Source: JAFALK01 sp036500605 (GTDB lineage: Bacteria; Pseudomonadota; Gammaproteobacteria; Burkholderiales; Burkholderiaceae_C). Taken from it: a stretch of 64,000 bases of DNA. A program made the position numbers and the translations under genes. The stretch spans positions 62,001 through 126,000 of the forward strand of contig DASYBU010000058.1 of assembly GCA_036500605.1 (NCBI GenBank), written 5' to 3'. Position 1 is the first letter of the stretch; the number at the start of each line of letters is the position of its first letter. This document shows positions 42,154-51,300 of this stretch, piece by piece. A model generated the notes under the pieces. It saw only the letters and a program-made list of their open reading frames with translations. It was not told the origin of the DNA and made no database searches.

Positions 42154-42549
42154 CTAGCGAGGGGCAGTGGGCAATGTTGCGCAATGCTCGATGACGCCAA
42201 GAATTTGGGCGCCCATGCTGACCAGCAACTGAATGCTCTGCTGGGTCACCAGGTCCGCACGGCTGCCACGCACGGAGACTTCGACGTCACGAGAGGTTCG
42301 GCAAAGTGCGTGCGCGGCCTTGAATACTTCGTCGGCGCCGCGTTCAAGCGAGATGGTCATTCTAAGAATCTGGATTTCTCGCTCTGCCAGTTGAAGTTGC
42401 GCGGCTAGGAGTCGGTGCCAGGGCTTGGTGCGTGGCAGTCTTTCAAGCATTAGCCGAACCGTATCGTCAAAGTCGATGATTGCTTTGACCACCCTATGCA
42501 TGGCTTCCATGTCCGTAAAGTCGAAGCTATCGGCTGCAGCGGGTTTCAT
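42154..42549 (-). CDS. Hypothetical helical protein
   Basis: This 131-residue protein starts at the ATG at 42,549, preceded by AAAGG. A longer frame upstream runs into integrase fragment 2 and was rejected. The sequence is almost wholly alpha-helical (DTVRLMLERLPRTKPWHRLLAAQLQLAEREIQILRM), with a final helix IQLLVSMGAQILGVIEHC. No family is recognised. It lies upstream of the membrane protein gene on the same strand (132 bp), so it may belong to the same transcript. Confidence 0.6.
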   Translation of the reverse strand: MKPAAADSFDFTDMEAMHRVVKAIIDFDDTVRLMLERLPRTKPWHRLLAAQLQLAEREIQILRMTISLERGADEVFKAAHALCRTSRDVEVSVRGSRADLVTQQSIQLLVSMGAQILGVIEHCATLPTAPR

Positions 42550-42596
42550 GGTCGAGCCTTTTTCTGGCAGGAGACCGCACCGACCGAGCGGCCCCA

Positions 42597-42773
42597 GCGT
42601 CGGCGCACTGGTTGCGCCACACCGCGGGCTCCGCCCTGGCCAACGACATCGACCTGCGACATGTGCGAGATACCCTTGGGCATTCCTCCTTGGCAACCAC
42701 AAGCATCTACGTTCATGGCGAAGACGATGCGCGCCACGCCGCAGTCAGCGGGGCCCATCGCATAGGCTGGTGA
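42597..42773 (+). pseudogene. Integrase C-terminal fragment 2
   Basis: The forward frame ASAHWLRHTAGSALANDIDL, then RHVRDTLGHSSLATTSIYVH and GEDDARHAAVSGAHRIGW to TGA, is the perfect C-terminal end of a phage-type integrase with HxxR, GH and the nucleophile Tyr. No start or N-terminal domain is present. It is about three-quarters identical at the base level to fragment 1 (39,152-39,275) in the same direction. It marks a past recombination event at this junction. Confidence 0.85.
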
Positions 42774-42796
42774 CTGATGGAAATCGGAAGACAGCG

Positions 42797-43660
42797 TCAG
42801 CCGCGTGCAACCAGGGTTAGTAGTCGGCGAGACACGTCCGTGGCGAGGCGCGTAAGGCCCTCGCCATTGTTCAAGTAAGTGACATAGCGCAGATGCCGAA
42901 GGTCGAATGGCACATCGTCAGAATGCTGGCAAATCAGGATTACTTCTGCGCCAATGGCGTGAGCGATACCGGCCTCATAGAACACGTTGGGATTTTTACC
43001 CGTCAGGTCACAGATTACGTATTTCGCCTTGCTGATGAGCGAAACGACATCCTGAATAACAGTGTGCGCATCCCAAATATCATCGGCGCGTTGGCAGCGC
43101 AAATTGAGGCCCGTGGCTGCGCGACTCAATGCTTCGTAGACCGGCGAAAAGTTTGCCGCGAATGGCATCATGACTGAAACGAGATCATTCTCCAGCGGGA
43201 GCGGCGCAAGCTCGAACACGGTCGGCTTGCGCTCTTCATGCGCCTTGGAGAGGTCATGCCGAAAGAGCACCTTGTAGAGGTCAACATCCTTGATGGCCCA
43301 ATGATTACGGGAGAACTCCCACTCATCTATGCCAAGTTCCGCTGCAAGGGCCATAAGTTTTGTGTTCGTGAGAGGCGGCACGTCGGGGTCAAAGATGTAC
43401 TCGATGTGATAGTCACTACCGACAGATGTGACGTTCAGAATCGTGCCCAGCCGCGCTGCTTGCGTCGGCGTGCCATCGGTTTCGCCAGCGAAAATCGCAG
43501 GGACAGCTCGGATCTTGGCGACATCCAGAGTTCCGGGCAATCCACCGGCTTTGAACCGCTCCGCTAAGGCCGCATCCGTGTGTTCAAAAGTTCGGCCACG
43601 GCTCAAAGTGCCTCGACTTGCGGCCCAGCCCATGCTTCCAGTCATCAGCAATTGATACAT
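42797..43660 (-). CDS. TIR / nucleoside deoxyribosyltransferase-like effector candidate
   Basis: This 287-residue protein starts at the ATG at 43,660 with GAGGG upstream; the longer frame has no coding look. The unfamiliar N-domain covers about 1-155. The C-terminal domain reads DLVSVMMPFAANFSPVYEAL, RADDIWDAHTVIQDVVSLIS, KAKYVICDLTGKNPNVFYEA and GIAHAIGAEVILICQHSDDV. This is the TIR-like/deoxyribosyltransferase fold, with the likely catalytic Glu in FYEAG near residue 230. Such domains in defence contexts cleave NAD or nucleotides. It ends 24 bp from integrase fragment 2 and is divergent from the gene at 43,879. Confidence 0.75.
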   Translation of the reverse strand: MYQLLMTGSMGWAASRGTLSRGRTFEHTDAALAERFKAGGLPGTLDVAKIRAVPAIFAGETDGTPTQAARLGTILNVTSVGSDYHIEYIFDPDVPPLTNTKLMALAAELGIDEWEFSRNHWAIKDVDLYKVLFRHDLSKAHEERKPTVFELAPLPLENDLVSVMMPFAANFSPVYEALSRAATGLNLRCQRADDIWDAHTVIQDVVSLISKAKYVICDLTGKNPNVFYEAGIAHAIGAEVILICQHSDDVPFDLRHLRYVTYLNNGEGLTRLATDVSRRLLTLVARG

Positions 43661-43878
43661 GCCACCCTCGCTTGTAGTTGTTAGATGCGGGAATCTTACA
43701 AGCGCAGTTGCCGCTCGACCGTCATCTAGCAAGGCAATCCAGCTGTTGGAGCTGTCCAAAAAGGTGCCACAACAACTTTTGGTGTGTACGTCGGCCCCAA
43801 TTCTTCGGCTACGCTGGCCGGAACCTTGGAGGTCAGGTAGGCTCGCGCCGATTGAGGGAAATCCACCACCAATAGGCC

Positions 43879-44526
43879 ATGGGAGATCGAGTGGGTGATG
43901 AGAAACTGAGAGGTCGCGTATTTCTATGGAGCAATGCGCTGGCAAGCAGCGAAGAATGCTTGGACATAGCTGACTTGGTGGAGAACGCTGCACGCTGCGA
44001 ACCGATTGCGTCAGAGCCCCAGGCCCGCCTCAGGTTCTTTGAAGAAAAGACTGGCAGGACATTCGATCCCCCGCGATGTGACGCAGGAGACGGCGACATC
44101 ATGGAAGCCTATCCTCGCAATCTGCCGTTTCCACATGAATGTGAACGGGCGAGCGACCACTTGCGCAAGCTTGCAATCATCTATTTCATTCAGGTCTACA
44201 AGGATGGCAATTCGGCGCCGGGAGTTGCCAAGAACCGCAACACTGCCATCGATGAACTTAGAAAGGCGCTTGAATGCCTTGCTTTTCCCGAAGCAGAGGA
44301 TTTGGCGAAATTCAATCTGCTCAGGGCCCAGCTTGAAACCGTCCGCGACCGCCAGTTGGGTCATGCTGACGGCAAGACGTTCCACGTTCAACACGGGCGC
44401 CAGATCATCAGCGGTAGAACGCCTGGATCATCAATTCAGCATTGCACAGACCTGCGTTTGGCTTTGCGCAGATTGTTGCCTGCGGCAAGTCAACTTCAGC
44501 GCGACCTACGGCGAGGTGCGAAGTAG
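43879..44526 (+). CDS. Hypothetical protein
   Basis: This 215-residue protein starts at an ATG, with AGG three bases upstream. The middle (about 85-175) looks like a helical bundle (HLRKLAIIYFIQVYKDGNSAPGVAKN, then NTAIDELRKALECLAFPEAE and HADGKTFHVQHG). It is divergent from the TIR-like gene with a 218-bp shared upstream region, so the two could be a pair. The family is not recognised. Bases 44,531-44,733 downstream hold nothing I can name. Confidence 0.55.
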   Translation: MGDRVGDEKLRGRVFLWSNALASSEECLDIADLVENAARCEPIASEPQARLRFFEEKTGRTFDPPRCDAGDGDIMEAYPRNLPFPHECERASDHLRKLAIIYFIQVYKDGNSAPGVAKNRNTAIDELRKALECLAFPEAEDLAKFNLLRAQLETVRDRQLGHADGKTFHVQHGRQIISGRTPGSSIQHCTDLRLALRRLLPAASQLQRDLRRGAK

Positions 44527-44733
44527 CTGAAGGGAGCGAGGACTTGCCGGGCGAATGGCCTGCATATCAATCCAGACCGTCGATCTGGCGGCATAGACCA
44601 GGCTCATCGCGGTTACGGCACGCTTCGCGAAAAATTCTGGCGAGCCTGCCGCTCAAACAAGTCGCGGCGTACAAATGGGTCGGGCCAGTCCGGCCCATGA
44701 GCTCGAAACCTCGCGCCGTCAGTGGGCACGCTC

Positions 44734-45225
44734 TTAGAGGCCGCCCGCGCGATCCAACGCATCCGTCAGCCCGCCCACAACAGAAACCAGGCCTGCTTCG
44801 GACGGGCACTTCACCACGTTGTTGCGCAGGGTCCGAAAATAAAACGCATGGTCATCCAGCACGACGAGGTTTTTCTTTGGCACCTGCCAGCGTCTGAGCA
44901 CTTCAAGGATTGACTCCTCACGATCAGCGATATCGGTAGGCGTCACGCCACGCAGTCGATGTCCAAGGGGTCCGAGAAGTTCACGAATGCGCTCCGTGGG
45001 GCACGCAAGCCGCCAGGAGCTGTGCACGATGAGCTTGAGCGGTGCGCGGGTCCGCAGCAGGTCTTCCAGCAATTGGCAATGACAGAAAAGGCCTGCGCGA
45101 AGTAGTTCATCTCGTGGCAATCGAGAGTCGTTCACGGCGTAGGCCGCTTCAAGGGGATGAAGCACGCCGTCGAAGTCAATGCTGAGGACGACCTGCCTGA
45201 TATTTGTCGGCAGCGCGTTGCTCAT
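44734..45225 (-). CDS. HAD-superfamily protein (second Swiss-army-knife type copy)
   Basis: This 163-residue protein has motif I VLSIDFDGVLHPLEAAY, motif II LKLIVHSSWRLACPTERIRELLGPLGHRLRGVTP and motif III/IV KKNLVVLDDHAFYF. It has the same overall layout as the gene at 39,379 but differs strongly in sequence, so it is not a recent duplicate. Its start overlaps the stop of the upstream 125-residue gene by four bases (ATGA). It is the last gene of a three-gene operon downstream of a palindromic operator at 46,162-46,186. Confidence 0.78.
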   Translation of the reverse strand: MSNALPTNIRQVVLSIDFDGVLHPLEAAYAVNDSRLPRDELLRAGLFCHCQLLEDLLRTRAPLKLIVHSSWRLACPTERIRELLGPLGHRLRGVTPTDIADREESILEVLRRWQVPKKNLVVLDDHAFYFRTLRNNVVKCPSEAGLVSVVGGLTDALDRAGGL

Positions 45226-45599
45226 GGCGCTGATGCGTCCTGGATAGAACTTGAGGTCAATGATTCCCAGACCGCATCACTCACGTCGACGGCGCCGATC
45301 AAGCCAGGACGCAGCGTGCTGGCCATCATCAGCTGGCGAGGAAGCGACGCGGCTTCAGGAGGTGCCGACAGCTCATACCGCCGGCCCGACGTTGTCGTCA
45401 CTGTGCATGTGACCAAGTCGAAGGATTGAATCGGTGACGTCACTCTCAACGAACCACTGTCCAGCACGGCCACTACGTGACGGTTGCCCGGCGGCGTTTC
45501 GATGATGCGCCACGACCTCAGGCGTACAACAGGCCGGTCAGCGACCGGTGGAGCGTTTCTTTCATTGACGAACCAGATGGTCCCGAAACTTTGAATCAT
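45222..45599 (-). CDS. Hypothetical protein of the HAD operon
   Basis: This 125-residue protein has mainly beta-strand character (PVVRLRSWRIIETPPGNRHVVAVLDSGSLRVTSPIQSF). No known motif is seen. Overlaps with both neighbours (one base upstream, four bases downstream) tie it into an operon with the HAD protein. The context implies a shared function, but I cannot name it. Confidence 0.65.
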   Translation of the reverse strand: MIQSFGTIWFVNERNAPPVADRPVVRLRSWRIIETPPGNRHVVAVLDSGSLRVTSPIQSFDLVTCTVTTTSGRRYELSAPPEAASLPRQLMMASTLRPGLIGAVDVSDAVWESLTSSSIQDASAP

Positions 45600-46120
45600 C
45601 AGCTGTCGTTTGTGGATGGTTGGGGAAGCCGTGCGACGAGCCGTCGATGTCTAAAACCGGAATAGCTGCGCCTGCTCAGCCCATCACCGAAGGCCTGCCC
45701 AACTTGGTTCAGAAACACGACGCGTCGGCTTCCATCAGGCAAAGTTTCCAGCCAGACCTCGTGGACATCCCAGGACGTCCAATGGCCGGCCGATGCGCTG
45801 CGGCGTGGCCGAATGCACGTGAGCGCGAGTGCGCGGGCAGATCCAAGCGAATCAATGAAATCCACAAGGTCGGTGTCCCAGGCCACGCAGACGGTGTGTC
45901 TCGCCGGCTCGCCATCTGCGGCATGCTCGATGGTCAAGACGTACCAAGGCCGAGCAAGCGATAGCCGAAGGAGTCGCCAGTACCGCAACCGCGGATCGCC
46001 TAGCCCAGCCACTGGAAACTCGAACTCTTGTGCCGCGTCGGTGATGAACATTGCTCGTTGATGCAGGAAATCGAGGATTCTTGAACCGAAGCCAAGAGAT
46101 TCAAATTCCGAATACGTCAA
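45599..46120 (-). CDS. Hypothetical protein, first gene of the HAD operon
   Basis: This is about 173 residues from the TTG at 46,120 (AAGGACG just before). The open frame extends to a TTG at 46,195, but those codons cover the operator palindrome, so the shorter start is preferred. The sequence includes LGFGSRILDFLHQRAMFITDAAQEFEFPVAG and YWRLLRLSLARPWYVLTIEHAAD, mixed alpha/beta with no named family. It is divergent from an XRE regulator gene. Confidence 0.6.
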   Translation of the reverse strand: MTYSEFESLGFGSRILDFLHQRAMFITDAAQEFEFPVAGLGDPRLRYWRLLRLSLARPWYVLTIEHAADGEPARHTVCVAWDTDLVDFIDSLGSARALALTCIRPRRSASAGHWTSWDVHEVWLETLPDGSRRVVFLNQVGQAFGDGLSRRSYSGFRHRRLVARLPQPSTNDS

Positions 46121-46161
46121 CGTCCTTGTCGGACGCTTGAAGCGCTCATTTCTCGTCGCTG

Positions 46162-46186
46162 AAATTATGGGTTTTTCCCATAATTT
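46162..46186. promoter_or_regulatory. Perfect palindromic operator between XRE gene and HAD operon
   Basis: AAATTATGGG (46,162-46,171) and its exact inverted copy CCCATAATTT (46,177-46,186) are spaced by TTTTT. It lies in the divergent promoter region and is the kind of site bound by XRE dimers. It could also act as a small hairpin, but its A/T-rich ends and position favour an operator. Confidence 0.7.
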
Positions 46187-46230
46187 TGATTGCAATCGAT
46201 CCTGCTGAGTTGCACATCAACCGCAGCAGG

Positions 46231-46515
46231 ATGAGAGACCATCCCCTATCAGAGCCGTACCAGATGTTCCTTGAGGAGTTCAGGGGCTTGCGGCTGCCCG
46301 CCAAATTGAGCCAGGCCGAGCTGGCTGAGCGCCTGGAGATCGGGCAAGACTTGGTGAGCCGCTGCGAGCTTGGCGGTCGGCGGGTCGACGTCCTGGAACT
46401 TCAGCGGTGGGCTGAAGCATGCAATTCCTCGCTAACGGCCTTTGCGAAGAGGCTCGACGCACGCATGCGGCGCAATCGAAATCCAGAACTTCTCAAGCCG
46501 CCTAAGAAGGCATAG
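46231..46515 (+). CDS. XRE-family HTH regulator 1
   Basis: The protein has about 94 residues from the ATG at 46,231; a TTG at 46,186 would add 15 residues and overlap the operator. The HTH is KLSQAELAERLEIGQDLVSRCELGGRRVDVLELQRWAEA, a lambda-repressor-like fold. It is divergent from the HAD operon with the operator at 46,162-46,186 between them, which suggests it represses the operon and itself. Its sequence layout resembles the neighbouring XRE gene at 46,534, which faces it tail to tail (18 bp apart). Confidence 0.75.
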   Translation: MRDHPLSEPYQMFLEEFRGLRLPAKLSQAELAERLEIGQDLVSRCELGGRRVDVLELQRWAEACNSSLTAFAKRLDARMRRNRNPELLKPPKKA

Positions 46516-46533
46516 CTTCAGCGTGGGCAGCCA

Positions 46534-46878
46534 TCACTCGCCATCGGCGATCGTGGCGACGAGGCGATGCAGAGCCGTAGCCTGACTTGATCCCTTGGAC
46601 CGCTTGCCCGCTGCCGGCGTTCTGTTGACTCGTCGTTGCCGTAGCTCTGTGTCAAACGCGCTGAGGAACGTAATGAAGTCGACCTCCAGCGCGTCGAGCC
46701 AATCCCATAGTTCGACAACGTCAAGAAGCCTCTCGCCGCGCTCGACGTTGCTCACCATGGCTTGACTCCTCCCGACTAAGACCGCGAGATCGGATTGGCG
46801 CAAACGCCTGGCTTCTCGTAAGCCACGCAGCATGGTGAGGAAGAGCTTGTTGTTTCGGCTGTGCAGGGTCTTGGCCAT
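46534..46878 (-). CDS. XRE-family HTH regulator 2
   Basis: This 114-residue protein has the HTH LREARRLRQSDLAVLVGRSQAMVSNVERGERLLDVVELWDWLDAL, then a basic tail. It shares the pattern (long last helix with D-V-x-E-L) with XRE regulator 1, so they are likely distant paralogs. A perfect palindrome at 46,921-46,935, 43 bp upstream of its start, is a likely autoregulatory site. Confidence 0.78.
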   Translation of the reverse strand: MAKTLHSRNNKLFLTMLRGLREARRLRQSDLAVLVGRSQAMVSNVERGERLLDVVELWDWLDALEVDFITFLSAFDTELRQRRVNRTPAAGKRSKGSSQATALHRLVATIADGE

Positions 46879-46920
46879 GAAATACTTTCAGGGTCGACAC
46901 CGTAAATCGCGCCCGGCCGT

Positions 46921-46935
46921 ATTCAGAATCTGAAT
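46921..46935. promoter_or_regulatory. Palindromic operator upstream of XRE regulator 2
   Basis: ATTCAGA-A-TCTGAAT is a perfect 7-1-7 palindrome located upstream of the reverse-strand XRE gene. The rest of 46,936-47,149 shows no feature that I can support. Confidence 0.55.
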
Positions 46936-47149
46936 CTGCGGGGCAGCCGCCAAGAATGGAAGGCTTTCACCCATCGCCTTACCGCCGCTAATGTTCGTCA
47001 CTCATTCCCACTTTGCGCTCCCATCGATCGGTCGGCGGCCGACACAGACATCCGATTCTGGCGGTGTGTGGGCATTGCTACCCCCAACCCTGGTTCTTGG
47101 CCACGTTCGAGCGCACTGAGGCGGGCGCCGCGAGACTGGAGACAGTGCG

Positions 47150-47645
47150 TACCTCTTGGGAGTCCGCGAGCGCGCCGTGTGCATGGTGCTTGAGGATCGC
47201 GGCGAGCACCCGTCCTTGTGGGCGGCCATCGAGTCCATCGCCGGCAAGACCGGCTGCGTGCCCCAGACCGGGAACGCCTGGGTGCGGCAGCATGAAGTCG
47301 ATGCTGGCCAGCGCGAGGGCGTCTCCACGACCTAGGCCCAGCGCATCAAGGACCTCGAACGCGAGAACCGCGAGCTGCGCAAGGCCAACGAGATTCTGAA
47401 GCTGGCCAGCGCGTTTTTCGCCTAGGCGGAACTCGACCGCCGCATCAAGTCCTGAAGGCCTTCGTCGGCCAGCATCGCCAGCAGCTTGGGGTCGAGTCGA
47501 TCTGCCGTGTCTTGCAGATCGCCCCATCGGCGTACTAGCGCCACGCGGCGCGCAAGCGCAGCCCCGCCTTGTGCTCGCGACGCGCTCAGCGCGATGCGAG
47601 CTTGGCGGCTTAGGCTGCTGGCTAGCAAATTCTGTGAGTTCAGTC
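47150..47645 (+). pseudogene. Decayed IS3-family transposase (orfA and start of orfB)
   Basis: The forward frames read VRERAVCMVLEDRGEHPSLW, AAIESIAGKTGCVPQTGNAW and VRQHEVDAGQREG. An in-frame stop follows, then IKDLERENRELRKANEILKL and ASAFFA, the leucine-zipper end of OrfA. AELDRRIK and QLGVESICRVLQIAPSAY with stops mark OrfB, fading near 47,645. The catalytic DDE region is lost. Confidence 0.8.
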
Positions 47646-48302
47646 GCCCGACGCGACGCAGAGTGTGAAAAGCACAGGCGCTGCTTTTTTCAAGCTCAGC
47701 ATTCGGCGGCCGCCGTGGCAATCCGCTGGACGTGATGGTGTGCCTGAGGATGCATCAATGACCTTGAGCATCACCCACCTGGTTTCTACAGCCAGCAACA
47801 GCCTTCCTGCAGCGCGTGCCGCACATGCATGGCGAGAACAGGGTCCGCCCGACTTGACGCCCGGGCCCCTGCAACGAAACCGAGGCAACCCAGGCCGGAA
47901 ATCAGTAAGTAACCAATTCTTCCGGGGCACCCGAGAAGGTGTCCTGATTTGGTCAAGCGCCTCCCGACATGCCAGGCAGCACCAGCGTCTGCTCATGTTG
48001 GGCAGGACGTTGCCAAACATTGGACCTGAACCGTTCTCGGTCGTATCAATACGTGAATATTCACAATCCGAGAATGACAACGTTCGACATTGGCACAAGA
48101 ATGTGGCGTAAATGATTAAAACAAGGGTTTATGCCCATGCAATTCCGAAGTCTGCAACATCTTACAGGCTGGGTTAGCCCTCGTGCTTGGCCTCGCCGAT
48201 CCCTCTATCTTGCGCAAGCGCACAAAAGTCCGCTAGCGCGCGCCACGTTCGGTCGCCCGTTCTGGATCGCTCCAATCAATAAGAATGTGAGAAGAGTCGA
48301 AA
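47646..48302. other. Intergenic region upstream of the RHS gene
   Basis: No convincing gene is present; open frames on both strands lack start signals and family traits. A 12-bp palindrome GTGAATATTCAC lies at 48,053-48,064. The last 200 bases turn A/T-rich and probably hold the RHS promoter; an AAGAG sits just before the RHS start codon. Confidence 0.5.
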
Positions 48303-51300
48303 ATGAAAGTACTTAGATCACTCGTACTGGTTGTGTTTGCATTTCAAATGGCACACCATGCGGCGGCTCAAACATATACAAACGTCCCTTTCTATAACAA
48401 TCAGCAGGGCGTCCCTCAAGGCCCGTTCACACAGGTTACTGGCAAGCAAACGCCCCCGCCTCAAATGCCTGACTTAGAAGATCCGACGGGTGCAATCATC
48501 TCGTCCGACTACGGCGGATGGAACTCTGCTGGAGCAAACGGCTTCGCGCAATCTAACGGATTGGACCAGATGGCGCGCTCAAATTCGACGCACGGTGCAG
48601 GAACGGGGAGTTCAGCGGCTTCGCCTTGTCCAGACGCGACAGGCGCAGGCGCTTCAAATCCGTCCAGTCATCATCCCGTGGTACTCGCGACAGGTGCCAA
48701 GGCATGGACCCAAACGGATCTGTTCCATTCTTCTCCGCTTCCACTAATATTGACTAGAAGGTATCAATCAGATAGCACGATTTCAGGAATGTTTGGCCCG
48801 GCTTGGCAATCCGAGTTCGAGTTTAACGTGTCGTTCGGAGTATATACATGCACCGGAACAACGTGCACGACAAATAGCCTGAAGATTACTGCCCCAGACG
48901 GGACAGTCTATATGTTGAATTACGCTTCGGCACCTCCGCCGCAGAATCAGTACTCGCCGGTGCTTGCCTTTCTACCTGCTTCATCTATCGCGGAGTCGCA
49001 GACATGGACCGTTTCCAACTTTTACCTTAATGTAAGTCATAAGAAAATAGCGGCTCTACATAACCCCTCAAACAAGACATTGATCGTCTTCTTGAATGGC
49101 CGAGACTATCATCTATCGACAACAAACGGGGTGGACTACCAACTTGACTATATTCATACGGCGGGAGGTACGGCCTATACCTACACGCGCGATGCAGCCA
49201 AAAAGTTGCAATCCGTATCCAACGCCTATGGAGCAATTATCAAGTTTACTTGGGATGCCAATGCAAGCCATGTCACGGGTGTCACAGCGCCAGATGGCAA
49301 CGTATGGAGCTATGGATACAACGCGGCCGGCATGCTGATTACAGTAACGCCACCACTTTCGTCTCCCGGCATCTATACGTATTTCTATGAGAACTCTTCT
49401 AATTCTAGGCTGTTGACTGGCTACGCGGTGGACGGAGTGCGCGCAACGCAGTATGACTATGACACATCAAATAGGGTGACCCGAAGCGCCGCATTAGATG
49501 GAACATTCTCAGATACATTTTCATATACCGCGAATACCACGATTCTGACGGATGTTCGTGGACAATCTTCAACGCATACATTCACAACGATCAATGGGCA
49601 AAAACAATGGGTAAGCACAACCGGAACGGCGACGATCTATTGCCCGGCGAGCGCGGCATCACAGACATATGATGCCAATGGCTTTGCCAATGCGACGTTT
49701 GATCGAAATGGAAATAAAACCACGTTTGCATTTGACAAGGATGGCTTCCTTCTGTCGAAAACTGTAGCGGCGGGAACAACTTCTGCGCAGACAACGACCA
49801 ATGTCTATACCATCGCGAGCAATGGCTACACCGCTGAGTTGACCAAAGTAACTATAAGCGATGCTAATGGATCGAACGTTATACAATATAACTATGTCTA
49901 CACGGAGACTGTGCTAGGAAATTTGCCAACTCAGATTACAATTATCGATCTGAAAACGGGCGCGCCAACCAGAACAATCAATATTTCCTACTCGATGTTC
50001 GCGAATGGCGGAATTCAAACAAAGACCGTTAACGCGTCAATCCCCGGAGGGTCCGCAACTTCGGTGTATACCTACGATTCTAGTGGCAATATTATCAGTT
50101 ACCGAAATGCGGCAGGCCTAACGACGACATATGCTGGCTACAACGCCCTAGGATTGGTAGGCTCTATCACCGATCTGAATGGAGTAACATCGACATATTT
50201 GTACGATGCGCGCGGCAACCGGTTGAGTTCATCGAGAGCCGGTGCTCCAGCGATTGCGCGAACCTTTCGCGGAGACGGCACCATCGGAAGTATTACTTCA
50301 TCTGATGGGCATGCGGTGGTAAATAATTACTCCAGTTCTGGTCGTCTATTGTCTGCGACAAATGAGCTCGGAGAGACCCTATCATTTGATTTGAATGTTT
50401 CGACTAATGAAAAGGTTGTCCGCTCAGGCCGAAATATCGCATATGTTAGCGGCACCGCGTTGGCCGCAGCAAACGCCATTGAGTTCTCAAGTCATGTTAT
50501 CTATGACAATGTACTGGGCGTGCCTGCAAAATTTTCCTGGAATTCCGGCCAAGCCCTGCAGCTTGGATTTGACGGTAATGGTAATACGAAATCCCTAATT
50601 GACGCGACCGGTCGTACTACCAGCATCGCATTCGATGCTCAAAACAGACCCACAACCAAAACGCTTGCCGACGGCAGCAAGATTTTGATGAATTATGGCG
50701 CCGCTGGATTTCTGGACTCCGTCACCGACGCGAGAAACCTAGTAACGACCTATCTCTACAACGGATTCGGACAGGTGACTAGCCAGACTAGTCCGGATAC
50801 CGGAACTACAACGTTCGGATATGATATTGCCGGCCGCCTTATCTCTCAAAGCAAGGCCAACGGGCGAAATGTAAGTTACGCGTGGGATTCAATGCGTCGA
50901 ATGACTTCAAGAACATCCGGCGGAGTTGTTGAGACCTTTAGCTTCGATCAGGGCACGAACGGAGCTGGGAAGCTCACTGGAACGACTGGGCCTGGCGGCT
51001 CAGTTTACTATTCGTACAATCCGGGCGGGCAACTTCAGGCGTTGACAGTCAATGCGCAGGGGCAATCCGCCGCGATCAATTGGACTTACGATGGCAATGG
51101 GAGAGTGACCGGACTTACATATCCCGACGGGCAGAGCGTCTCCGTGCATTACGACTCGAATGGCCGTATTGATCTAGTGCAAGGGAACCCAGGAAGTGGG
51201 CTTCAGACGCTTGCTGATAATCTGCTCTACCAGCCCGCAACGGAGCAACTTTACGCCTGGAGATTTGGCAATGGCATACCGCACATGGTCACCGCGGACA

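Noticed and set aside
47640..48111. Overlapping frames of about 150 residues on both strands upstream of the RHS gene
   Set aside because: No ribosome site, no family traits, and they overlap IS3 debris.
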